Shown: positions 42,549-50,774, numbered from the stretch's first letter. The stretch is DNA of 64,000 nucleotides from Marinospirillum sp031581385 (GCF_044810985.1 NZ_CP085242.1:744001-808000), one strand, 5' to 3'. Made by a program: numbers and translations. The notes: generated by a model not told the origin, from the letters alone.

Positions 42549-43043
42549 ATGGATCATCAGCTGGACAAATTCGACCAACGCATTCTGGTGGAACTGCAAA
42601 AAGACGGACGCCTGAAGAATCAGCAATTGGCAGAGATCATTGGTCTCTCTTCTGCAGCTTGCTGGAGAAGGGTCAAAGCCCTGGAAGAAGCGGGCATCAT
42701 CAAGGGGTTCACGGCTCTGGTTGATCCGCAAACAGTGGGTCAACCGCTGACGGTGCTGGTCATGATCACCCTGTTACGCCACTCCATTGACAACACCCTG
42801 GAGTTTGAAGAAAAGATTCTGCGTTACCCGGAAGTCTTGCAATGCTACTCCACCACCGGCAACTCCGATTTTGTTCTGCGCGTGGTCATTGAAGACATGG
42901 CCGCCTATGACCGCTTCCTGAATGAAAAAATCTTTACCCTGCAGGGAATCTCCCAGGTCAACTCCAACTTTGCCCTGAGAGAAATTAAAAATGAAACGGC
43001 CATTCCTGTTAAAGGGTTTCCCGTGACAGAAAAGCCGGGTTAA
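42549..43043 (+). CDS. Lrp/AsnC family transcriptional regulator
   Basis: A 164-residue regulator: N-terminal winged helix-turn-helix (about 5-60; LDKFDQRILVELQKDGRLKNQQLAEIIGLSSAACWRRVKALEEAGII) and C-terminal RAM ligand-binding domain (about 70-155; VLQCYSTTGNSDFVLRVVIEDMAAYDRFL). Members sense amino acids and often control the adjacent divergent gene. Here the divergent unit is the indolepyruvate oxidoreductase / aminotransferase pair, so it probably responds to an aromatic or branched amino acid. The 184-bp region between them also holds an FNR/ANR box. Its 3' end overlaps the convergent LolA-like gene by 35 bp. Confidence 0.92.
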   Translation: MDHQLDKFDQRILVELQKDGRLKNQQLAEIIGLSSAACWRRVKALEEAGIIKGFTALVDPQTVGQPLTVLVMITLLRHSIDNTLEFEEKILRYPEVLQCYSTTGNSDFVLRVVIEDMAAYDRFLNEKIFTLQGISQVNSNFALREIKNETAIPVKGFPVTEKPG

Positions 43044-43722
43044 ACCAGCGCTCAGGAATGTCCACCGGTTCCGAAGAATGATAAAGAATCAGGGTTTGTT
43101 CATTCGTCTGAATTCTATCCTGAAGTTTCATGCCGCTGATCACCGGGCGCCCCTGCCTTTCTTCCAGCATAAATTCGGCTTCCCTCGCCAGACGCCCGGA
43201 TTGCAGATAAAAGTCGGCTTGCTGAGGATGCAAGCTGTCTGAATCCACAAGCAACTCCACCCGCGTATAGGTCACCCCCGAACGCGCTGCTTCCAGCTCA
43301 AGAACCCGTTTTTGCCCCTCCTGCTTTTCTGAGATAACGGTATAATCATCTTTCCAGCGCAGAGAAGACAGGTCACCACTGGAGGCCTCACCCAGCAACT
43401 TTTGCATGGGCGTAATACGCAGTGGACGTCGGCTGGAGGGCATAAACAGCCAGTATTGATCATCCAGCATCAACATTTTTTGTCCGGCTTCGGCCTGACT
43501 GCGAAACAGCACCAGAGAGCGACGGTTTGACCCCACATAAACCTCATAATCCCGCTGGGATTCCAGCTCACCCTTTTTGTAAAGGCGAATTTCGGTCATC
43601 ACCTTCACTTCTTGATCAGGGTTGCCCAAACGCAATTCATCCATGACATCCAAAGCGGGATGGGCCAGCAGAACCGGGCAAAAGCCCAGAAACAAAATCA
43701 GTAGTGCTGTTTGCTTAGACAT
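43009..43722 (-). CDS. LolA-like outer-membrane lipoprotein-sorting family protein
   Basis: A 237-residue exported protein (signal peptide about 1-20, ending LLAHP). It belongs to the LolA_like group (PF17131 type) rather than to housekeeping LolA: the segments SLVLFRSQAEAGQKMLMLDDQYWLFMPSSRRPLRITPMQKLLGEASSGDL are diagnostic. These proteins are lipid- or lipoprotein-binding half-barrels encoded with FtsX-type ABC permeases or RND exporters. It is the last gene of a four-gene unit, overlapping the permease gene by 8 bp, so it is a good candidate for the periplasmic carrier of that transporter. Its cargo is unknown. Confidence 0.82.
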   Translation of the reverse strand: MSKQTALLILFLGFCPVLLAHPALDVMDELRLGNPDQEVKVMTEIRLYKKGELESQRDYEVYVGSNRRSLVLFRSQAEAGQKMLMLDDQYWLFMPSSRRPLRITPMQKLLGEASSGDLSSLRWKDDYTVISEKQEGQKRVLELEAARSGVTYTRVELLVDSDSLHPQQADFYLQSGRLAREAEFMLEERQGRPVISGMKLQDRIQTNEQTLILYHSSEPVDIPERWFNPAFLSRETL

Positions 43723-44932
43723 GATTGAGTGCCTCCACGATGGGCTTATTGATTCCCTTGAGAGTTGCCAGGCCCGCAGCTAGAACAGCAAAAAGTACAA
43801 CAGCAAGGCTGGTGATTCCTGCCATCCAGGGTGACCAGTAGATATACAGTGGATAGCCATCTGTTTGCCCTGGAGGTGGCGGCATCTGGACGTCCACCCA
43901 ATAAAGCCCCAGGCTCAGGCCTGCCGCCATGATGAGCCCCAAGAGGCTGCCCAACAGCCCGATCAGCAGAGCTTCCTGCACAAAAAGCCCCAGAATTTCC
44001 CGCCGCCGGGTTCCCAGAGCTGCCAGGGTGCCCAGTTCACGGGTACGCTCCATGACACTCATGGAAGCCGTATTGAAAATGGCAAAAGCAACCATGACCA
44101 GCAGAATAACCCCCATCACACCAAAGATACGGTTATAAAGATTACGCACACTCTGGTAGAAGGTTACCCTTTCCAGCCAGGGGGTTACCCCCAGCTCGGG
44201 GTACTGATCACGGATCTTCTGGTCATAGTATTCATCCTGATGTGGGTGCTGCAGATACACCCCCAACTGACTGACTTGATCGGTAGCCAGCAACTCCTGA
44301 GCAGACTGCAGGTGAACCTTGAGCAGCCGGGCATCCAACTCGGGGATACCGGTACTGATAATACCGCGAACGCTGACATCCAGTGCATTGAGCACCCCTT
44401 TTGTTGTAGTGCCCAGCAGCGTTAGCCCATCACCCGGCTGAACCTTCAGAGAGGACGCCAGCCTTTGACCCAGAAGAACTTCAGGCACTGCTTGCGAACT
44501 TAATTCCGGGGTCAGCCAACGCCCTTGCTTCAAGTCGACACCGGGGCCCTGACGCTGAAAACTTTCCGTCTGCACACCCTGGCCCATAAAGATGGTGGAT
44601 TTTTCACCATTACTGACCAGACCATCAAAATTGATCTGGGCCAGAGTTGTGTCGATTCCCGGATCAGCCTGCAACTCTTGCTGGAGCTGTTGCACCCGAC
44701 CCAGCCCCAGCTCCATGGGAATATTTTCCTCGCGTTGAAAATAGTCGGGATGGCTCAGGATCACCTGACCTTCTTTACGCATACTGGCTTCTTTCAGGGA
44801 CTCGTAGGTATAAAGAGCAAATCCACTTAAAGCCATGATTCCCAACACGGCAACAGCCGTCAGCAGCAGGGTGGCCAGAGTCCGCCGCCGATTACGCCCC
44901 AGGTTTTTCCAGGCCAGATATAGCCATTTCAT
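43715..44932 (-). CDS. FtsX/MacB-type ABC transporter permease
   Basis: A 405-residue permease. First helix at about 18-40 (NRRRTLATLLLTAVAVLGIMALSGFALY), a large periplasmic MacB-like domain (about 45-265), and three C-terminal helices (about 275-300, 320-345, 365-390) with VMERTRELGTLAALGTRRREILGLF, the conserved coupling region of FtsX/LolC/E/MacB proteins. Such type VII exporters do not move substrate across the inner membrane; they drive periplasmic work, such as extracting lipoproteins. ATG 44932 follows GGAGGTG; an upstream extension lies inside the ATPase gene. It overlaps the ATPase gene by 4 bp. Confidence 0.86.
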   Translation of the reverse strand: MKWLYLAWKNLGRNRRRTLATLLLTAVAVLGIMALSGFALYTYESLKEASMRKEGQVILSHPDYFQREENIPMELGLGRVQQLQQELQADPGIDTTLAQINFDGLVSNGEKSTIFMGQGVQTESFQRQGPGVDLKQGRWLTPELSSQAVPEVLLGQRLASSLKVQPGDGLTLLGTTTKGVLNALDVSVRGIISTGIPELDARLLKVHLQSAQELLATDQVSQLGVYLQHPHQDEYYDQKIRDQYPELGVTPWLERVTFYQSVRNLYNRIFGVMGVILLVMVAFAIFNTASMSVMERTRELGTLAALGTRRREILGLFVQEALLIGLLGSLLGLIMAAGLSLGLYWVDVQMPPPPGQTDGYPLYIYWSPWMAGITSLAVVLFAVLAAGLATLKGINKPIVEALNHV

Positions 44933-45609
44933 GCTGCACCTCCTTGCAGAACACCCTGATGCAATTGATAAATGCAATCACACCAGGGTTTCAGACGATC
45001 ATCATGGGTGGCGATCACCAGTGCACAGCCATATTCCCGCCCCAGCTTTTTCATCAAAGCAGCTACGACCAAAGCTGTTTCTTCATCCAGGCTGGCTGTT
45101 GGTTCGTCGGCAACCAGTAGTTGTGGTTTTTTAACCAGAGCCCGGGCAATGGCTACCCTTTGGCGTTGACCTCCCGATAAGGCATCCGGAAGTTGATCGG
45201 CAAATTCAGCCACCTCCACTTCTTCCAGCACGGTTTGTACTGCCCGTTTGATTGCTGCCCGGGAGTCACCCCGCAGCCACAGGGGGTAAGCCACATTGTC
45301 TGCCGCACTCATCACCGGAATCAGATTGAAGCTTTGAAAGACAAAGCCGATACGGCGGCGGCGCAGTTCGGTCAGTTTGGCTGTTGAAGAAAAGTCCATC
45401 GGTTGATCCTGCCACCACATTTCTCCACTATCCGGCTGATCGATCAGGCCACAAATATTCAACAAGGTACTTTTACCACTGCCGGAAGGGCCGATCAGAG
45501 CGGTCATTTCACCCTGATGAAGTTGCAGGTCGATTCCGGTCAGAACAGCCTGCTGCTGCTTTCCTACCCGGTAGCTTTTATGCAACTGCTGTATTGTTAT
45601 CAAGCTCAT
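44929..45609 (-). CDS. LolD-type ABC transporter ATPase
   Basis: A 226-residue ATPase of the LolD/MacB family: IGPSGSGKSTLLN (Walker A), LSGGQRQRVAIARAL (signature), LLVADEPTASLD (Walker B) and the switch His in IATHDD. The Q-loop (VFQSFNLIPVMSAADNVAYPLW) is typical of this group. It dimerises on the FtsX-type permease encoded next. The preceding gene overlaps by 4 bp. The housekeeping LolCDE genes of a gammaproteobacterium usually lie together elsewhere, so this is probably a second, specialised system. Confidence 0.9.
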   Translation of the reverse strand: MSLITIQQLHKSYRVGKQQQAVLTGIDLQLHQGEMTALIGPSGSGKSTLLNICGLIDQPDSGEMWWQDQPMDFSSTAKLTELRRRRIGFVFQSFNLIPVMSAADNVAYPLWLRGDSRAAIKRAVQTVLEEVEVAEFADQLPDALSGGQRQRVAIARALVKKPQLLVADEPTASLDEETALVVAALMKKLGREYGCALVIATHDDRLKPWCDCIYQLHQGVLQGGAA

Positions 45610-46205
45610 GGAGCCACCTCTTCTATACCCAGAGACTGCAGACGCTGAACAGCCAATTCCTTCATTCTGGATTCATCCACTTCAGACGCAGCCTGGTAGA
45701 GGTACTGGTGAATAAAAGCCTGATTTTCTGCTGGAATGCCTTTCAACAAAGAGCTACTGCTGGCTTCCTGAAGAAGTTGATAACCCTGCTCAAAACGTCC
45801 AAAGAATCCAGGAACCTCAATGAAAGTGATACCCGCTAGGGCAGGCAATAACACCCCAACTGGCAAGCCATCCAGGTAGCGTTCCTGGTCTTCAGTGTTT
45901 AAAAGCTTCAAAGCAGCAGTCATCTGCTCCATGCCTTCCTCGGTATAGCGCAGCTTATTCCAGGGCATCCAGGCATCACGACCTTTGAGTACCTGACTGG
46001 CACCCAGCAAAAGTAAAGGAAGAGGATCATCCGGTTGTGATTGATGCAGGTCTTTCCAGGTGGCAGCAATACGTCCAGCAGAGTAGTCATCAGCCACTGC
46101 CGCCTGGTAGGACTCATAGGCCGACTGATATTCAGCCGCAACCTGATTGCCACTGGCTCCCAGAGGGAAAACCAGTAACAACAATAAAAAAACCAGGGGT
46201 TTCAT
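45606..46205 (-). CDS. Exported helical protein of the envelope ABC locus
   Basis: A 199-residue protein with a signal peptide (about 1-19, ending GASG). The mature part is helical with Tyr/Ala-spaced repeats (EYQSAYESYQAAVADDYSAGRIAATW, LLLLGASQVLKG), resembling TPR-like solenoids, but I cannot assign a family. It is the first gene of the LolA-like/permease/ATPase unit, overlapping the ATPase start by 4 bp, and its promoter region is shared with the divergent barrel-like gene and carries LytTR-like sites. It is probably a periplasmic accessory or substrate-recognition factor of the transporter; that is an inference from position. Confidence 0.68.
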   Translation of the reverse strand: MKPLVFLLLLLVFPLGASGNQVAAEYQSAYESYQAAVADDYSAGRIAATWKDLHQSQPDDPLPLLLLGASQVLKGRDAWMPWNKLRYTEEGMEQMTAALKLLNTEDQERYLDGLPVGVLLPALAGITFIEVPGFFGRFEQGYQLLQEASSSSLLKGIPAENQAFIHQYLYQAASEVDESRMKELAVQRLQSLGIEEVAP

Positions 46206-46277
46206 CTTTACACCTCCTTCAAGAATTGAATACAGGTGAAAGATAAAAGCGGGTTTTCAGCTTGTCAGAAGTAAGCG

Positions 46278-46336
46278 ACCAACGGTCTTATTGGCAAGTA
46301 AACGGTCACCGCTGATCAACATCAGTGACCGTTTAT
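46278..46336. promoter_or_regulatory. LytTR-like repeats and palindrome in the divergent envelope promoter region
   Basis: Three elements resemble the LytTR-domain site [TA][AC][CA]GTTN[AG][TG]: ACCGTTGGT (minus, 46278-46286, full match), ACCGTTTAC (minus, 46298-46306, last base off) and ACCGTTTAT (plus, 46328-46336, full match). The first two are direct repeats 20 bp apart, near the two-turn spacing LytTR dimers prefer. The second and third form an 11-bp inverted repeat. A LytTR regulator gene lies 2.1 kb away in the same locus. Confidence 0.55.
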
Positions 46337-46401
46337 CGCATCAAGCTGCAGTGGGTACATATCAGATTTAACCTCAGTGCAAAATTTCTGCAGGGGGTTG
46401 T

Positions 46402-47427
46402 ATGCGCGCGCAAGGCTTAATCTTCACATTGCTTTTTGTATTACTGACTCCATCACTTGAAGCCAGGGGAAAAAATCTGGACTGGCGTCTGGAAAGCCAG
46501 ATGAGCGGCCATTACTATCACTGGGGCGAAAGCCAGCTGCCTGAGGCTCTACAACCTGCAAAACGTCAGCAGGCGGGTTACCTGCGCACCAGCCTCAGCC
46601 ATTCCGGCTGGTTTGCTGACCTCTGGCTGGCCAGTAACAGAAACCCGCAAGATGGGGATCAAAGTTGGCATCCTGAAGTGGATGAGCTTTATTATGACTT
46701 TACACTTGAAAGTGAAGGCCCAACTGTGGAAATGACTCTGGGTGAAAAAAGTCTGCACTGGGATTACGGCTTTCTGGCTTTGCCCCTGAACTGGCTGGGC
46801 CCGGGCAATGATCGCAGTACAACCCGCCATCAGGCTGACCCTCTGATCCTGGCTGAAACCTATCAGGGAATGACCGTTTTTCAATCAGTCTGCGCCTGGG
46901 TCGATACAGCTGAAGAAGCGCAAAAACATGAAGACCTTTGCCTGCTGCGTAGCCAGGGTTTTGTAGGCAAGGGAGAATGGCAGCTACTGGCTGGTTACCA
47001 AGAGGATTGGTTAGCTGGCTTGGGATTGGCCTGGACTCTTACTCCAGCTTTGGCCAGCTATGCTTCGGCAAGCTGGAAGGAACAGGAGGAAGATGAAAAA
47101 GCTCTGGAAGCCTTGGTCGGTATGACCTGGGCCTCCGCCCAAGGTTTGGAGGTGCGAGCCGAACACTTTTGGGGCAACACCGATGCAGCGCTGCTGCGTT
47201 TGAGTTGGAACCCCAATGACTGGACCTGGGTGGCTGGTTTCAACCATCAGGAACTGCAAGAGCCCCTGCAGATTTACGAATTGGGAATGGAGTATCAGCT
47301 AAACTCTTCGGCTCAACTGGAACTCAATTATTTCAGCTATCATCCAGAAGGTCGCCCCGGTGCCACTCAGCTCAACCAGGAAATCAACCTGCGTCTGACC
47401 TACACCACGGCGGGCCAGCTCAACTAG
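46402..47427 (+). CDS. Exported, probably outer-membrane beta-barrel protein
   Basis: A 341-residue protein with a signal peptide (about 1-21, ending LEA). The mature part is rich in alternating aromatic and polar residues with short strands separated by Gly/Asp/Asn turns (WFADLWLASNRN, YYDFTLE, WQLLAGYQED, LALTYAS-like ALASYASASWKE, LEVRAEHFWGN, AALLRLSWNPNDWTWVAGFNHQ), and it ends in strands LELNYFSYHPEG and INLRLTYTTAG, so a barrel of about 14-16 strands is likely. No close family is recognised. It has a good AGGGGG ribosome binding site and heads an operon with a LytS-type kinase and LytTR regulator 11 bp downstream. Confidence 0.68.
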   Translation: MRAQGLIFTLLFVLLTPSLEARGKNLDWRLESQMSGHYYHWGESQLPEALQPAKRQQAGYLRTSLSHSGWFADLWLASNRNPQDGDQSWHPEVDELYYDFTLESEGPTVEMTLGEKSLHWDYGFLALPLNWLGPGNDRSTTRHQADPLILAETYQGMTVFQSVCAWVDTAEEAQKHEDLCLLRSQGFVGKGEWQLLAGYQEDWLAGLGLAWTLTPALASYASASWKEQEEDEKALEALVGMTWASAQGLEVRAEHFWGNTDAALLRLSWNPNDWTWVAGFNHQELQEPLQIYELGMEYQLNSSAQLELNYFSYHPEGRPGATQLNQEINLRLTYTTAGQLN

Positions 47428-47438
47428 AAGCCCAATTT

Positions 47439-48509
47439 ATGCATTCAGTGAACTCAGCATCAAACAAACCGCTTTTAAAGGAACTGCTGCAAAACCTGCT
47501 TTTCACCAGCTTCGCCTGTCTGATCATTTCGGTTTTGATGACCCTCTTGAGCCCTCTTTCTTTCTTGTCTTCCCTGAAGATTTCCTTCAGCTATGGCCTG
47601 ACCATGAGCCTCTTGCTCAATCTCTTTATGGTCTGGTGGCCGCATCAACCGATCTGGCTGACCGCTGGCAGTGGAACTCTTCTGGGTTTGCTGCTGGGCA
47701 CCAGCGTCATGATCCTGGAAATTCATGGCACTTTTGCCCTGGCTTTTCAGGAACAGCCCCTGCAACTTTTGGGCAACCTCGCCATTGGCCTGATTTTCAG
47801 CGTAACCGTCTGCTATTTTTTCTATATCCATTACCAGACACAAAGACTTCGTGCTCAACAGGCTGAAAAAGAAAAAAGCCTGGCTCTCAGCCAGCTCAGA
47901 GTATTACAAAGCCAGATGGAGCCCCATTTTCTGTTTAATACTCTGGCCAATATTCAGGGGCTGGTGGATGAAGAGCCTGACACGGCCAAACAGATGATCC
48001 AGGCCCTGACAGCCCTGCTGAGAAGCAACCTGGCCCAGGTACGCTCAGATACCAGCAGTCTTGGTCAGGAACTGGATTTGGTCACAGCTTACCTGGACAT
48101 TCAGCAATTACGTATGGGTAACCGCCTGCACTGGACCCTGCAGTGCCCTCCACATTTATTGGCCCAGCCTGTTGCCCCCCTGCTTTTACAACCCCTGGTC
48201 GAAAACGCCATCAAACATGGTTTGGAACCCCTGCCCCAAGGCGGCGAACTGCACCTGATGATTCAGCAACAGGGTCAACAGCTGCAGATGACATTGAACG
48301 ACACCGGGCAGGGTTTTACCCAGCATAGTCCCACTGCCGGTCAGGGCCTGGGGCTGAGCAATCTACGCAAACGTTTGCAACTGCTTTATGGAGATCAAGT
48401 CCAGTTGCAAATCACTCAACCGGCAACAGGCGGAACCCGCGTTGAACTCTGCCTACCTCTGACAACACCTGGAGAAGCACCGCATGCCACTCACCTGTCT
48501 GCTGGCTGA
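47439..48509 (+). CDS. LytS/YehU-type sensor histidine kinase
   Basis: A 356-residue kinase of the His_kinase (PF06580) group. Four hydrophobic segments (about 20-42, 48-66, 75-92, 108-131) lie in the membrane with little outside, so the signal is probably sensed in the membrane. Phospho-acceptor His163 is in QSQMEPHFLFNTLANIQGLV; the ATPase part has LQPLVENAIKHGLEPL (N-box, about 240) and GQGLGLSNLRKRLQLLYG (G-box). The ribosome binding site is weak, suggesting coupling to the barrel-like gene upstream. It overlaps the response regulator gene by 26 bp, so they are the cognate pair. Confidence 0.9.
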   Translation: MHSVNSASNKPLLKELLQNLLFTSFACLIISVLMTLLSPLSFLSSLKISFSYGLTMSLLLNLFMVWWPHQPIWLTAGSGTLLGLLLGTSVMILEIHGTFALAFQEQPLQLLGNLAIGLIFSVTVCYFFYIHYQTQRLRAQQAEKEKSLALSQLRVLQSQMEPHFLFNTLANIQGLVDEEPDTAKQMIQALTALLRSNLAQVRSDTSSLGQELDLVTAYLDIQQLRMGNRLHWTLQCPPHLLAQPVAPLLLQPLVENAIKHGLEPLPQGGELHLMIQQQGQQLQMTLNDTGQGFTQHSPTAGQGLGLSNLRKRLQLLYGDQVQLQITQPATGGTRVELCLPLTTPGEAPHATHLSAG

Positions 48510-49272
48510 TGATGAGCCGATACTGCGTTTTCATTTACAGCGTTTACTGGAAGAGCTCTGGCCGGAACTGGATGCGATCATAACGGCAGCCAATGGTGAT
48601 GAAGCCTGGACTCTGATTCAGGAAGTCCGTCCCCAGGTGGTTTTTCTGGATATCAAAATGCCTGGACTAAGCGGCCTGGAAGTCGCCCAAAAAATGCAGG
48701 AGGCTGAACTCAGCCGCAATTGCCAGTTGGTTTTCCTGACCGCTTATGATCAACATGCCCTGGATGCATTTGAGCGCGAAGCCCTGGACTATCTGCTCAA
48801 ACCGGTCGATGAAAAACGCCTGGGGAAGACCCTGGAGCGCCTGCGCCAGCAACTGCAGCAACAACAGCCCCGCTTTGCCGATCTGGAACAACTGCAGCAG
48901 CTACTAGCCGGTCAGGAATCTCCTCCAGCAGATAAAAAAACCGAGCAGCACCTCAAATGGCTGAAAGTCCAAAAAGGTGAAGTTCTGCAAGTACTGGATG
49001 TGGAACAGATTCTGGTCTTCCAGGCCGAGGACAAGTACACCACCCTGATCACTCCGGAAGGCGATCACCTGATTCGCACCTCGCTCAAACAACTGGAGCA
49101 GGGGTTAAACCCGGAGCTTTTCTGGCGTATCCATCGCCGCACCCTGGTTCAGGTCAGCCAGATAGACCGGGTAACCCGCAGCTTCACGGGCCAACTGGAA
49201 GTCAAAATGCATGGAATCAAGCAGCCTTTCACGGTTAGCCGACGCTTTGCCGAGCGCTTCAAGCAAAACTGA
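48484..49272 (+). CDS. LytTR-family response regulator
   Basis: A 262-residue regulator. The receiver domain (about 1-120) has the acidic pair Asp9/Asp10, phosphorylation Asp56 in VVFLDIKMPG, Thr86 and Lys106 in YLLKPVDE. A Gln-rich linker (about 120-155) leads to a LytTR DNA-binding domain (about 158-260), seen in FQAEDKYTTLITPEGDHLIRTSLKQLEQGL and FWRIHRRTLVQVSQIDRV. ATG 48484 follows GGAGAAG inside the kinase gene. The likely target is the divergent promoter region at 46.28-46.34 kb, where LytTR-like repeats occur. Confidence 0.92.
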   Translation: MPLTCLLADDEPILRFHLQRLLEELWPELDAIITAANGDEAWTLIQEVRPQVVFLDIKMPGLSGLEVAQKMQEAELSRNCQLVFLTAYDQHALDAFEREALDYLLKPVDEKRLGKTLERLRQQLQQQQPRFADLEQLQQLLAGQESPPADKKTEQHLKWLKVQKGEVLQVLDVEQILVFQAEDKYTTLITPEGDHLIRTSLKQLEQGLNPELFWRIHRRTLVQVSQIDRVTRSFTGQLEVKMHGIKQPFTVSRRFAERFKQN

Positions 49273-49326
49273 CTGGCACCCCGCGATCAAACCGCCTAGG
49301 CTTGAAACTTCAAGCAGGAGACAACC

Positions 49327-49698
49327 ATGAAATCCGAATTAACCAAAAATGTTCTGGGGGGCCTTTTACAACCCTGCAGCTTTGATACCCAAACCGGCTT
49401 TTTTCGTGATGGCTACTGCCACACCTGCATGGAAGACATCGGCATGCACACCGTCTGTGCCCAAGTGTCGGAGGAGTTTCTGGCGTTCAGCAAACAGCAG
49501 GGGAATGATCTCAGCACACCCCGCCCGGAAGGGGGATTTCCGGGACTTAAAGCCGGTGACCGCTGGTGTTTATGCGCACTGCGCTGGGTGGAAGCTTATC
49601 AGGCGGGCATTGCGCCTCGGGTGGTCCTGGAAAGCACTCATGAGAACACCTTGCAGGTGATTCGGATTGAACACCTGAAAGCCTATGCGGTGCAATAA
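49327..49698 (+). CDS. DUF2237 family protein
   Basis: A 123-residue protein of the DUF2237 family, recognised from NVLGGLLQPCSFDTQTGFFRDGYCHTCMEDIGMHTVCAQVSEEFLAFSKQQGNDLSTPRPEGGFPGLKAGDRWCLCALRW (only partly conserved elsewhere). Five cysteines, including CHTC and CLC, are conserved in the family and suggest metal binding, but no function is known to me. A strong AGGAGA site precedes ATG 49327. It stands alone, 54 bp after the LytTR regulator, and may be read through from that operon; it converges on YaeQ. Confidence 0.86.
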   Translation: MKSELTKNVLGGLLQPCSFDTQTGFFRDGYCHTCMEDIGMHTVCAQVSEEFLAFSKQQGNDLSTPRPEGGFPGLKAGDRWCLCALRWVEAYQAGIAPRVVLESTHENTLQVIRIEHLKAYAVQ

Positions 49699-49703
49699 AT
49701 GAA

Positions 49704-50249
49704 TCAGGAAAAATCCTTAAGCAACCTGGGTTCAAGACTCAGGCTCTGGTTGCCATCGGAAATGTACACCTGATCCTCGCTGATATTGCACTGCAAATGC
49801 ATACCCCGAGACATCAGCCCGGCCATTTCCTGCACACTGGCTTCGGGTATTTCCCAGATTTGCAGGTTCTTGAAGCGTTGCAGGGTATTCTGATTCTGTT
49901 GCCACCAGACAGGTACACTGCGACCCCCATAAGTATAAAGCCTCACCTGTTTGGCTTTTTGGCTGGCCTTGCGCAGCCATTTTTCATCCAACTGGCCAAA
50001 GGCAATCCATAATTCGATATCCCCGTGCAGATTGTATTCCGCCAGCTCTGGCTCCCCTTCATCACTCAGATCCTTGGCAAACACCAGGTTTTCTGAAGCA
50101 TTGAGGGCAAAAGCCAGCACCCGTACCAGCAAGCGCGCATCGGTTTCGGAAGGGTGCTGTGCCAGAGTCAGGCTGTAATCCTGATAATGGTGGCGCAGCA
50201 TATCGGCAATCTGTAACTGGGCTTTGATGACTCGGGCTTTCTGGGCCAT
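49704..50249 (-). CDS. yaeQ: YaeQ family protein
   Basis: A 181-residue protein of the YaeQ family, which has a restriction-endonuclease-like (PD-(D/E)xK) fold. Seen: ARVIKAQLQIADMLRHHYQDYSLTLAQHPSETDARLLVRVLAFAL, EPELAEYNLHGDIELWIAFGQLDEKWLRKASQKAKQVRLYTYG, with the Glu/Asp...Gln/Lys arrangement of that fold. In E. coli the protein has been linked to transcription antitermination effects, but the molecular role is not settled. Monocistronic, convergent with the DUF2237 gene. Confidence 0.92.
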   Translation of the reverse strand: MAQKARVIKAQLQIADMLRHHYQDYSLTLAQHPSETDARLLVRVLAFALNASENLVFAKDLSDEGEPELAEYNLHGDIELWIAFGQLDEKWLRKASQKAKQVRLYTYGGRSVPVWWQQNQNTLQRFKNLQIWEIPEASVQEMAGLMSRGMHLQCNISEDQVYISDGNQSLSLEPRLLKDFS

Positions 50250-50325
50250 GAAGGGGCTTCCTGAATGAAAAGCCCCATTGTAATCAAGTTCTCAGCAGAT
50301 TACCCGTGTCCTCCTGTCTTCGGAA

Positions 50326-50709
50326 TTAACGTTGATCATGACCCCGCCTTTTTCCATCTCGCTCCGGCCAACCGGCAGCATTCAGGGGATAGCTGCGAAC
50401 CTCTTCACCATCGGCTTGAATCAGGGTGACCTGATAACCGCTATCCAGGCTTTCCACACGAGCTGTTGCACCTGATCCCAGGTGTCTCAAAGCCGCCGCT
50501 TCTGCCATCTTGTGAACCTCTTCTTCGCTATACTGAATGCTTTCCCGCTTTTCGCGATAGGCTTGCATCCGCTCACCGCGTTCCATTTTGCCTGCACAGG
50601 GGGCAGCCGAACGCTTGTCGTCGGTTGCAGCCATCAGGCTGGCTGGGGCTAGGAACAACAGACCCACCACCAAAGCGGCCATGCTGAGTGTCCGGTTTTT
50701 TGCTTTCAT
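50326..50709 (-). CDS. Small exported PepSY-like protein
   Basis: A 127-residue protein with a signal peptide (about 1-28, ending LMAA). The mature part has a charged helix (CAGKMERGERMQAYREKRESIQYSEEEVHKMAEAAALRHLG) followed by RVESLDSGYQVTLIQADGEEVRSYPLNAAG, a short strand pair reminiscent of PepSY-type domains. ATG 50709 is best placed relative to AGAGAGGAA. It is divergent from an OmpR-type regulator gene with a 201-bp gap holding 11-bp direct repeats, an arrangement recalling CpxP/CpxR, where the small periplasmic protein is a target of the regulator. Confidence 0.65.
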   Translation of the reverse strand: MKAKNRTLSMAALVVGLLFLAPASLMAATDDKRSAAPCAGKMERGERMQAYREKRESIQYSEEEVHKMAEAAALRHLGSGATARVESLDSGYQVTLIQADGEEVRSYPLNAAGWPERDGKRRGHDQR

Positions 50710-50774
50710 GATCATTTCCTCTCTTTCTGAGTGAAGCTCTGCTTTTCAGAGCGCAGAATCATTACAGCAAGTAC

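Noticed and set aside
46297..46335. Palindrome at the envelope locus as a bidirectional terminator
   Set aside because: The flanking genes diverge, so no transcript should end here, and there is no U-tract; regulator sites fit better.
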